DNA from: Hyphochytrium catenoides
Taxonomy: Eukaryota > Sar > Hyphochytriomycetes > Hyphochytriales > Hyphochytriaceae
Length of the DNA: 64,000 nt
Direction of reading: 5' to 3'
Assembly: GCA_900088475.1 (NCBI GenBank)
Contig: FLMG01001299.1
Span: 70,360-134,359 of the forward strand
The notes under the pieces are model-generated. The model was not told where the DNA came from. It did not search any database and saw nothing but the letters and a program-made list of their open reading frames with translations. Of the stretch, positions 24,913-35,650 are shown piece by piece (position 1 is the stretch's first letter; each line of letters opens with the position of its first letter). A program made the translations under genes and the position numbers.

Positions 24913-27440
24913 ATGATGGACTCTGACCTCAATCCACAGCAGCCTGTGGATCCTGCTTCCCACTCTTACCTTGGAGAGATCCCATCGGTAAGGATGTCTC
25001 TGACGCATCTAAAGGAGAATGCTGAAAGTAATCTAACTTGCAGGTAGAGAGACAAGCTATCTATGGCGATGGAGATGTGTTGCAAGTGCCGCTGCTGGTA
25101 CTGCCAGGGGTTGTAAGTATACCGATCGCCCAGCTGTCCTTGCTCATACGGTTTTCCGTCAATGGCGTCCTTCACGGCATTCTTACGAGTCACGTATCAG
25201 GTCCTCTTCCCTGGCGAGACACTACCACTCAAGATGTTGACACCAACCGCGGTTGGAGCCCTTCACTCAATTCTCTCTAGAGAAAACCCAATTATCGGCG
25301 TGACGAACCACGACGAGGACCATCCAGATGCCGATGACGATAGGACAATCAATCATATCCATCCTATACTCGGAATGCGCTCCCGAATCTCCCGTGTCGG
25401 GACCATTGCAGAGATTCAGCAGCTCAACCTTCCAATAGCCATTGAGGATGAAGGAGGTACCCAAACAATCAGGTGGCTAAGCGGGGCCATCGTTGACCCG
25501 CTGGGCCCAAGTAACCTCGAAGTCTTGGCCCTTTCATCTTTTATCTTTCTTATGATAGCCAATGCTATATTCAGAGTAGCACTCTATTCTATTATTTGAA
25601 GGGTCTGAGCGGTCTCTTCAAAGTTGCCATCTTCGTGAGAATCATTGCGCGGCTTGCTGCGTCTACTGCACGTGTGTTCTGTTGACTGGACGCTTCCACC
25701 GTCTCATCTTTGCCTTCTTCACCTTTCACTTCTCTACAGCTGCAGTTATAGCGAAGGGCCGTCGCCGCTTCATAATTCGTCGACTTTTGCTGCGAACCAA
25801 TAGTATGAGTTCTTTACTCTTTCGTATGGTGGGAAGCTTCTTAACAAGGGCCACAGTGGAAGTCTTGAGAGATGAGCCCCACAGCTGCCCTCTAGCTCCC
25901 TTATATCTCACTGGCGCAAACCCAAAGGTATCTGCAAGACTCATTTTTGTTTGTTCTTAACAGTAGATTAACCCCTCTTTTATTGGCTAATGAGAAACCC
26001 CAAGCCAGCCTGTTAGCTCTGCTTAACTCGGCACTCTCTCGTGGTTTCTCATGATCCCATCATGGCACCGCTTGCTCTCACTTGCATCTTTATGATAGAA
26101 AGAATTGGGGGAGATGCAAATGATAAACCGGCCAGCAAGGATTGCCGTCTCTGTTTCGACTCTCCCGTGGTGGCTCTTCTCTGTATATAACTGTCAGGCG
26201 CTCAGTGCAAAAATTCTACTAGTGCTGAAGTCCTCTTCTCGTTGGAGTTCATTGGTCCAGAAGTACAGACCTCACCGCAGGTTGGTACAGCATGAAAGAG
26301 CCACAAGTGAGCTCTCCCAATTTCAAACTCCAGGGGAAGATGAAGGACAAGGTGCGTACCTACTGAGGACCAAATCTCAGGATGGCTAAAGGTGGACAGG
26401 ACCAGCTAGGAAGCAAGAGAGGAGGGGACAGATGAGCAACAGGGAAGTAAAAGCTGCTTGGAAGCTATTAACGCTGTCTCTCTCTCAGGGTCCACAGATC
26501 AGATAGTCCTACCTCATGACCCGACCCTCTTCTCTTACTGGGTGGCAGCCAATTTGCCTCTCTCTGATTCTGAGAGACAATTGCTCTTGGAGGAAGACTT
26601 CACGGTTGTGAGGCTGAAAAAACTTCTCGGCATCTTACTGAAAGCAGAGAGCTCGCTCGACTGTGCGTCATGTGGGACACTACTCAGCCAACAAGAACAT
26701 GTGTTCACCCTCAGTTCAGAGGTAGGTAGGTCTAATGGTCTCATGTTGGGAATTATAGCCGAGCAGACAAACCACCGGCCAGACAAGGCAATCACCATCA
26801 ATGTTTCAATATGACATTATCCGTGATTTTCCTTAGGGAGCTGTAAGCGCCTACGTGAATCCACATGGATTCGTGCATCAGATTGTCACACTCAAAGACG
26901 TTAGGGACAACGCAGTGGTCTACGGAGAGAGCTCGGCTGAGAACAGCTGGTTTCCTGGTTACAGGTGGACCATCATTTCCTGTCGGTAAGCATTTAACGG
27001 CTTCAGCTTCATTCAGTCACTCTCTTTCTTCTACCCGCAAAACCCAGATACACTTGGGCTTCCCTATTGGTTGAGGTGTTGTCGCCTTCCTATACCTTCT
27101 CTGAACGCGCGTTATCTAGAAACTGTGGAGTTCATTTGGGCTGGAAGTTTACTGCCGAAACCGACAGTCTCAGTCTCAGGTGCGTCGATGGTAGCATTCG
27201 CATAAATCTCAGTGGGCCATTACTGTTACCCCATGGACGGTTCCGTACTTCTTGTCTTTCTCGCCTCTAACTATCTCTCCTCTCTCCCTATCCAGAGCAT
27301 TTTGGGCCTTAAGACGAGCCATTGTGCGGACGAGTTCATCCGACCAAAGAGAAGATGAGTCATTATCCTCCCCAACTTCTGGCTTGGAGGAAATGGGAAG
27401 TGGAGAGGATTTGGCTTCCGATTCCGACGAATCCTTCTGA
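24913..27440 (+). CDS. CRBN: Cereblon (CUL4-DDB1 E3 substrate receptor)
   Basis: Multi-exon gene starting at ATGATG (24913). Its first exon has HSYLGE, as in animal cereblon. The Lon-like N-terminal domain follows: LQVPLLVLPGV joined to VLFPGETLPLKML by an intron ending near 25200, then VGTIAEI, then VIAKGRRRFIIRR (25741 on). A DDB1-binding-like segment includes LPWWLFSVYN (near 26160). The CULT domain begins at CASC (26662-26673), continues AYVNPHGFVH and SWFPGYRWTI, and ends with CRNCGVHLGWKF across the last intron but one. Four zinc Cys and three Trp (codons at 26948, 26966, 27142) are conserved. The terminal exon keeps the FWALRRA helix and then adds an acidic Ser-rich tail not seen in human CRBN. 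Cereblon recruits substrates, including C-terminal cyclic-imide degrons, to CRL4. It converges on the kinesin gene with 72 bp between stops. Confidence 0.88.
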
Positions 27441-27512
27441 CTTGAGAGTACGCAACTTTCAGTTGGAGCGTTGTCTAGAACGAGGGGCATGAACTAGACT
27501 CATAGCGATGCC

Positions 27513-30500
27513 CTATTGGAGTGTGCACGTCTTGCTCTGAGCCCTTTCTCGCTCAGCCTCTAGTCGTCTTGCCTCTTCCGCTGCCAGCTGAGTCCTCAGC
27601 TTCTGGAGTTCTGAGAGAAGTTGGTCTTCCCGCCTCTTGCTCTCCTCCATTTCGGCCTGCATATGCTGAATGGAAGTAGGAGTTCAGGTTGCAAGGCTTT
27701 CCAATGTCGGACTGGCCGTCGTGTCCATCCATCTCTCATCCCTCTATTGCGCGCTCTTCTTTTTCGTCGACTTCCGCTGCCCTTCTTCTTCAAGCACCAT
27801 AGATGACTTCAAATGGATTGTAACTCCCTATTTCTACGTTACAGTGTATGAAGCAGACATCGCTATGTTTACCTTTAAAGCCTCTTCTTTCTGCTTTAAC
27901 GTCTCTCCGTGGCTGCTCTCCTTCTTCTCAAGCGTCGACTTCATGTTCTCTAGGTCGGCATGTTCCAAGTCCAGAAGGTGCCGAAGTTCCTGCAACTTGG
28001 CCTCCGATTCTTTGCGTAGCCTGTCCGCTTGCTGAGACTCACAAAGAAAGGCTGTTTGCGTTTCCTCAAACTTCTCATGAAGAGAAGATAGGGCTTCCGC
28101 AGAAGTCTCAATAGGCATATCCAAGGGAGTGGAGAGATGTAAGGCCATTTCCTCAGCCTGTCCTGTCTCTGAAGGGTCGCCGCACAGGAGCTGCGGCAGG
28201 AGTGTGGGAATATGACGAGAGTAAATGATGATTAGTTCTGACGGTTGAGGATACCAAGCGGCGGGAGGCCGACTCAAAGCACAAATTCGTATGGCATCCT
28301 GGAGCTAGGGATCAAAAACTGTACTACGAGGAACCAATATGTCCTACAGCTGAGATATACCTCCAGCGTCATTGTACCCGTCTCAATGTAGTTCACCAGT
28401 TCCTCGGTCACCAGTAACTCTCGCTTAGCGGTGTACTGGAAGTCGATGACCTTGTTCTGCAAATTTGAGCAGAGAGCCCTCTCTGTGCAAAAGCACTCTG
28501 GTACCGTGAAGAACTGAAAGCGGACATAAGGGTAGCAAAGGTGTGCGGAGGGCCCACCAGAGCCGCAATTGCGAGCAGAGGCAGGAAATGCACCCAGTTT
28601 GACCTTCGAGATGCAGAACTTCAGGGAGACTTGTGAACCGATCAGGTCCTTGACTGAAGACTGCGAGAAGCGGTTGATCTCTGACGCCACTTTGAACTAC
28701 ATGGGAACGATAGATGGCTAAGTGACTAAGTAACGCAAAAATGTAAATGCCGAATGATAGCATTCCTGGATCCAATTTGTAGAGCGAAGTTGCCTAAGAA
28801 ATAGAAGCCTTACCTCGCCCTGTGGTGAGCGTATAAAAGGGGTGATTGAGAGGGATAAGGTCCCGACGGTTCTCCCTTCACGGTCCGTAAGAACTATCTC
28901 ATCATTAATTTCTATCAGGTAGGAAAGCCTTTAATAGACGTCAAGTGATTGAGGTTAGGAACTGGGCTTTCGGGGATAACGAATGTAGGCTCAGACCAAT
29001 GTAAAGAGACAGGCTATATCGTGGTGGTGAAAAAGCAGGTGCTATAGAGCTACGGATGCCGCTGAAAGGCGCAAAGCAATGAGCCATAACTGTATGCTTT
29101 AAAACGGCAAGCATATAGGAAAAATAGGCCAGGGAATCCTGACCAAGCGATAAATCTCCACTTACGGCTCTAGGTGAACGATCGCCTCTGCAACGAGGAT
29201 GTCTGCCCACTCAGGCCGGAACGGATCTAGCCCAGCCCAATTTTGAGTCGCCTCACTCGATCCTCGGACCATTGCCTCTTCAAACATCAGCCGAAGAGAT
29301 TCAAGACGAGAAAAGAATAGAAAGGGAGACCAGAGGAAAGTCCGGAGAGAGCTGCTGCTAATGTCTTGCAACCGGACTAAATAGGACTAGAACACAAGGA
29401 CAACCAGAAGTTGGCAGTCATCAGCCCCGACAGGAAGGCAGGAGGCGACAACTAAGGTAAAGTAGAGAGGGGACGGTAGAACCATTTGGGCTACACGCGC
29501 CAATAAGGACTAGACAATGTGAAGGTACAAAAAGAGGGAAGGGCATAGAACCGGCGGAACAAGGTAGAGAAAGAAAATTAAGATACTCGGGTCCATGAAA
29601 AAGAACGCGATCTCTGTGTGCCCTTATATTTACATCTTTAGGTTTACCTCAGGCTCCACTGCAGAGACGAGGGACGCGGTGTGATTGCCTTGTAAGGCCG
29701 TAGAAAGGGCGTTGAAATGCGCCACATCCATCTGCATTCTCTCACTGGCATCACCTTCCCAGACATCGTCATAAAACGGATGGAGAGGTCTTCTGAAGGT
29801 GGGATTTTCTGCTTCCGAAAGGCAGACAGAAGAAGGCTGTTCCGACAGGCAAGAAGGGATAAAAGCAGTGATAATTGTGATAATGAGCCGGGATATAAGT
29901 CCACTGAGGAGAGAGTACACAGAAACAGAGAGCAACAAGGCCAGACTTTCAAACACTATCTCACTCTTGAAATGGCGTCCATCTTTTGCTTCTTATCCCC
30001 TCCAGGGTGTATCAGCAAAAGTGCCACTGATTGGCCTAGAGTGATGACATCGCCTGCCGTTCGTGTGATAGTCAGGTTAAGAAATGGGAGTTGATGTACA
30101 CCATAGACCTGAGATGAAGGAGAGCAAAGTGATGCAGGTCGCCCTACCAAAATGTGTAGGCCAGTTCTTGGGAAAAGAAGTCTACTTCATGAGGGGACGA
30201 AAGGAGTGTGCACCGACAGGTCTTGGGGAAATGGCAAAGAAAGAGGACCATGATTGGTAACGACAGAATAGGAAACCGGACATGGTCGGCATGGTAAAGA
30301 GACATGAGTTCTACGCACCATCCTTGATCTCCTTAACGTCGTCGAGGCCCATAGACTCGCCATTGAGGGCAAGAGAGGTACCTTCAGCGCTGCGGAGCAT
30401 GAGAACTGGAGGGACGAGAGCACAAAAACTTTAGATAGAAGAACAAGATTCGAAAAAGGGTACCACCAGTACGAGGTATCCAACTTGAGAGAGCGGAGTG

Positions 30501-33500
30501 GCAATCCCTGCAGCAGTGAAAGAAATGGCTGTTTGGGAAGATCTATTGGGGTTGGGCCTTACCTTCTTTCCGCTCAATATAGCAATGCACACCCTGTATT
30601 CCCAGGGCTCTCAAGACAATATGCCTGGCTGCCTCGTCGCCACTTTCCTCCTCAACCTCCTCTCCAAGTGCGGAGTTGGAGCCGATGACATTTGTCCCTA
30701 AAAAGGCAGGACGGGAGTTAAGGAGTCTGGCAGAGGTGACAGCTATGTAGTAGGTGTGGTGAGTCTGGCTGCGGAAAGAACTCTTCCGAGGTATAGGACT
30801 TTCCTGGGGCTATACGGAAAGCGACTCGTCCGTCCAGGACGGTGCTCCCCACGAGAGGGAAGAGTAAAGGTTCCGACTGGATTGTTAGTGGTACGAAGAG
30901 CCCCAATCTCCGATGAAATCGTCGCCTGCTGGCATTCTTATCGTCTCCTAACGCCAGTCTATCGCGTATAGGAGTCTACCAGATGGTGGAGAGAGTTGGG
31001 ACATTGTCTTAGCAGAGAATCAATAGGCTCGTACCACAACCACGTCGGATATGTTCCTATCGCTCAAGATACGGCAGGTAGGAGAAGGAAATAGTGCTCA
31101 GCCGTGGCCAGAGGGCTCCACGTTACCTTCAACTCACGAAGAAGGTTAGAGGCCAGTGCCTTGGCTTTGTCCCTCGCTCTGCCTCGCTCACCAGGCGTCT
31201 GAATTGACCGCCTTGTCCCAGCAGTAGATTTCCTTCTCCCATCGCCTCCTCCGTCACCTCCTCCAAGCTCTTCTAGGGTCTTCAAGTACTCAGAGAGACG
31301 AACTGTCACCAGCCTGGGGCCGAATTTTTAGCCCATCATTGGAACTCCAGGTAGACAAGCCAATAGGGATGCACCATAAAAAGCAGATAGAGGGAGAAAG
31401 TGTTGCCATTTAGTCTTTCATACCGTTCTCCTAACGCGGGCAACGGGAAAAGGACCCGGAGCCGCTGGGAATATTTAAGGGTTCGAGAAGTCTCCTAAAT
31501 AGAGTGGCTTGTTAGATGCCAGAGGCTTTGAGGTCGTAAGTTCAAGACGAAGACATACCTGCTCACATTCTCCATCAGCAAGGATATGACTAAGGAAAAG
31601 CAACATGGACGAGCCTTCCAGGGCATCCTTCAACAGTTGGTCCTACATTATTAAGACAGAATTAGGAGAGGACCAGAGGATGGGACAAAAGTGCGAGGCA
31701 AGCTGAGCAGGCGCGAAGTATGCGAAGTTAGGCAGAAGAGAGTAGGAGGAAGAGGCAGATACACATACGCCAAGGACGGCCAGAGGCTTCTTACAGTCAC
31801 ACCTATGGGCTGAAATCTAGCTAAATAGTCAACAAGGAGATATAAATTGACCGGTTTGGTAAGAGCTAAAGATACCAGGAAAGATGGACCCAGCATCTCT
31901 TCCGTCCTTTGCACTGCCTTTAGACCAGCTTGTACCATGGACCTCTGAGCCAGATATTGATGGATGGGCAGCATTTCCTGCCAAATAGCAACAGGACACG
32001 TTCGTGATGCAAAAACATGAAGAGAGAATTGAGAAAATAAACACAGACGCGTCGTCAGCTTTGGGTTATGGAGGAAGTCAGTCGAGCCAGGCGCAGACCG
32101 TGAAAGTGGCAGAAGAGGCGAGAAGCAAAAAAAGAAGAGGCATCGTTTGGACGCTGACATTTGAGGGAATCCTTGACTCTTACGGGTAACTCCTTATTCA
32201 TAGAATTGCTGCGCCCCTTGTGCTCATCAGAGATAAGGGGCATTGATTGACTAGAGGAAGAGCGATCGACGTTGATAGCATATGGGAGGGGGCAAGTGTT
32301 GGCAGGACTCTCAATGAAAACGAATCTAGATTGCATTCTTTCTTGAGGCGTCTCTCGCTCTCTCCTTGCGCAAGAGAGGATGACTGCTAGACTGAGGCGG
32401 TGCTCCATTATATCCCCAGCAAGCAGTTGGAGAAACAGTTCAGCAAAGCCGTCATCTACAACCTAAAAAGATAATATAGAACGGAATGGAAGGGTCCGTT
32501 TCAAATTAAAAGCCAGATCTGTGAAGGCAAAACAAAGCAGGACGGTAGCCTTCTTTCAAAGAGACAACTATAGTGGATAAGCATGAAGCTAGACACCTGT
32601 TGTTGACGGACAGCCAAGAGACAGCGAGGGGGCTAGACCCGGAACATATAAGGGAGATGAGAGGATGCAGAATGAGGGAGTGAATCCTTGACACCTTGAT
32701 CGCCTCGCTATAGCTCCCAACTGTGATGGACTCTGCTCCTTCTACAACGGAGCCCACAGGGGGACATGTCGTCACCCTGATTGACTCATTTGATGAAAAG
32801 AGAGATCCTGTTCCCTTGGGCTGCTGACTCGCTTCTTTCCCGGATTCTGCTTTCAGGAGATCATGCGTGTGACCGTTATAAAGGGAGAGCATGGTGATAT
32901 CGAGAGTCATTTGTTCCTCTTCTCCTCCTCCACTTTCGCGTGAAAAAATTTCTTCCAAGAAGATCTGCAGAAGCCCTGGTTCGCATCCATATCGACCCCA
33001 AAGAGTGGTCGACTTTCCTGCGCGATGCTGGGATCACCCAGAAATGAGAGAGAGACGCTGAGAGGAGAATGCAACACCATAAACGGATAATCCCATAGCA
33101 ATGGCTGAGACATAATATCACTAGGCGACCATTCAATGGCGAAGGTCAAACGAGATAGAAAGCACATTTTCAAGAAAGAGGAAGGCTTACCTGTCCGTAG
33201 GCCAGGATTGTGACATTCCTTCCTAAAATGTTGCGGGTTAGCGGGCCCTTGTTAGGAAAGGAGGAACACAAAGACCACTAGTGGAAGTGCAGCAGAGTTT
33301 CATACAGAGCCAGTATGTGCAGTCGTGCAAAAGGACACAGAAGGTGGCAGGATCAAAGAGACGCTCGAAGCCAAGGAGAACAATCTACCCGATGCACAGG
33401 CCGCCCATAGCACGGGAGATATATCCACCCAAAGCGAGTGGACGGATCCTCTCTCCTTATTCTGTCTCTCTCCTTTCTCCTGTCTAGCTTCCTCTTCCTC

Positions 33501-34102
33501 GCTTTCCTCGATATCTTCTCTCTGCTCCCAGACCCAATCAAAATAATACTTTTGCCCTCGCTTGTTGGCCTTCCCTTCAGAGTCATTGGGGCGGAGTATA
33601 CAAACGTTGCCATCGACCTCCAGACAGCTACGAAGAGAGAAGAAACAGCCGGAGCAGGTGCCAAGACAAAGGAATAGATGGGAGACCAAGGCAGCGAACC
33701 TTAGTGCGAGATGACACGAGGAATAGTCGACGACAAAGGGGAGGACAGTCGAGCAGAGAATGGCTTCTTGATCAAGTCAGAGACGCAAGGCGGGGTAAGA
33801 CTATGACAACGGACACCAGAAAGGCGCCCCTAGGCGAGCTTCTGCAGAGAACGCGACAAGTCACTTGGACATAGAGACGCGGACCGAATGGGAGGAGGAT
33901 GTGGCGTTGAGAGACAGAAGGGCGAAAACAGAGAGAGAGAAGAAGGGAAGGGAGGGAGGAAAGATGTGGAACTCAGGAGGAAAGCTTGAGGTCCATACCG
34001 CTTCCTTGTCTGCTTTTTATTTCGGAGCCCATATTGGCGAACTCTCGCCCCGAGATAGACTCTTTGGCTGTCTAAGTCGCTAACCATCGCGCGCTCTATC
34101 AC
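27513..34102 (-). CDS. Divergent kinesin-3 family motor protein
   Basis: Many short exons; a start at 34087 or 34102 is proposed. The first exon encodes RVYLGARVRQYGL and joins in frame to CLEVDGNVCILRPND near 33629. Motor landmarks: KYYFDWVWEQ; NVTILAYGQ (near 33200) joining HRAGKSTT as the P-loop; LYNGHTHDLL (32880); SVVEGAES..SYSEAI; a degenerate switch region around 32280-32450; LLKDALEGSSMLLFLSHILADG (31560-31640). A charged segment follows, then an FHA domain (30190-30700; TNVIGSN, RHIVLRALGIQGVHCYIE, ALNGESM). Further on come a KIF1-like stalk segment (LDPFRPEWADILVAEAIVHL, 29170-29240), a region resembling the KIF1/KIF13 conserved segment (RFQFFTVPECF, ELLVTEELVNYIE), and coiled-coil exons to the stop at 27513. 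Kinesin-3s carry vesicle cargo along microtubules. Motor and FHA order supports the subfamily; several catalytic motifs look weakened. Confidence 0.75.
30560..30700 (-). other. FHA-domain exon of the kinesin-3 gene
   Basis: The exon after a CTTTTTAG acceptor encodes TNVIGSN, an acidic loop, then RHIVLRALGIQGVHC. This matches the FHA core pattern (G-x-IG ... I-L-x-x-x-I-x-x-x-HC). FHA domains bind phosphothreonine peptides and are a hallmark of the kinesin-3 subfamily. Confidence 0.75.
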
Positions 34103-35650
34103 TCACTCCACAGTGAGTGAGAGACAGCAGACGACAAATGGGAAGAAAGCAAGTCGCCAGCAGAGACGGCAGACTTTCTGCTTTTCTTAGATTGGATGGT
34201 CACTTCACCATCGTCTGCTCTTTCATAGCGTGAAGGTGAAGGTCCCCACCACCCATAAAGTAGAGGATCCTTTAGTGTGCTCTTCCGCCTGCATCTTGGC
34301 CCCTCGGTCAGCTTTACTCATAACCCGCGATGATGGTTGAATATAATCTCTCCTCCTCCGTGATCCCCCGGCTTGGATTCCTCAGCTGAGCGTGTAGTAG
34401 TCCTCCTTATCGTACAATCCCGGCTATTAGCAACGCCTTATCCCTCTTAACTGAAGCCTGCGGGCCCTTTCTCCTCTCTGTCTCGTCGTCTCTCTCGCTC
34501 TCTCTCTCTCTTTCCCAGCTCAATCACTCTCGTCCGCACGTGCCTCTCTCTTTCCTTTTTCTTGAGCTTCTCTTTCGCTCTGCGCTCTGTCTCCATCACC
34601 ATCCGCTCTTGGCCTGCCCGTGAGCGCATCGGAGGCCGCGGCCGCGGCCGCTCCGTTGAGAGGCGAGCAGGAGAGACGATCAGAAAAGTGATCAGACGAA
34701 AGGGCACAGATTTACGTGCAGAAATCCCCCTGGAGCTTTCAAACGAGCAAGCCGTTTTGCTAGTTCAGTCACTGTGTCAGGGCGGCAGAAGCGTTAAAAG
34801 GGCGAGCAGATGAAAAGCTTCAAACGTTAATTTTGGGGAGGTTCTGATGGATCTGCATTATCACTTCTGAAGATCATTGCCTTTGGCTTTCCAACGGCCG
34901 GCGGAGTGAAGGAGTCGAGCTGTATCGCCAGTCGCCAAGCGCTGTCTATGCTTCACACAGAGTCCCATGTCGTGAGGTTGCCATCATGAGACTTACCACT
35001 TGGCTGGTGTGCGCTATTCACAATCTCACTCGCGCCACCTCTCGGATGCAAGTGGACGACAAACTGCAGTGGCTAGTCACCATGGTCCAGTGAGCAACTT
35101 CGCTCCTCTGCTTTGCTCGGACGAGCTACCGCGCTCAACTATATCTCGCTTGGATATTCGCTTATCTCAGCAGATTGGTTACAAGGGACTCCGCAGTCTC
35201 TAATGCCATGCAGTGCGCAATTATCGCTCGTTTGTGTGCCACAATTGGGTGTACTCAAGGCGAAGTCTCAATAGCAAGAGGGTAAACACACCGTCTGGAT
35301 GGGTGGAATCTGGTCCCAACTGAACAGTCCATCAATGCGGCTCTTCCTTGATGCACTAAGGTGAACTAAGAGTAGAAAGGTTGCCCAAGAGAAAGCATCA
35401 TGGTACCTCCTATGTGTGATAAAGTCTATTGCCTAATTAACTTTATAATAATGAGCTCTAGCGCCTTCAGTATCGCCCCGTGCAGCTAGTAGAGGAAGAA
35501 AGTTGGGCGCCGACGCTTACTTCTCATGGGATGAGAATGGACCAGAGAGGAAGTCATTAAGAGACCCAGGGAGGGAGAGACAAAAAGAGAGAGAGAACTA
35601 TTTGACAGATTTGGGCAGCCTACTTGCGGCGATCCTCTCTCTTCGCTAGC
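34103..35650. other. Intergenic; CT-rich microsatellite and GC island
   Basis: Presumed promoter of the kinesin gene on the left and 3' flank of the glycosyltransferase on the right. A CT tract lies near 34490-34515 and a short GCGGCC-repeat block near 34635-34650. No gene is recognised. Confidence 0.4.
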
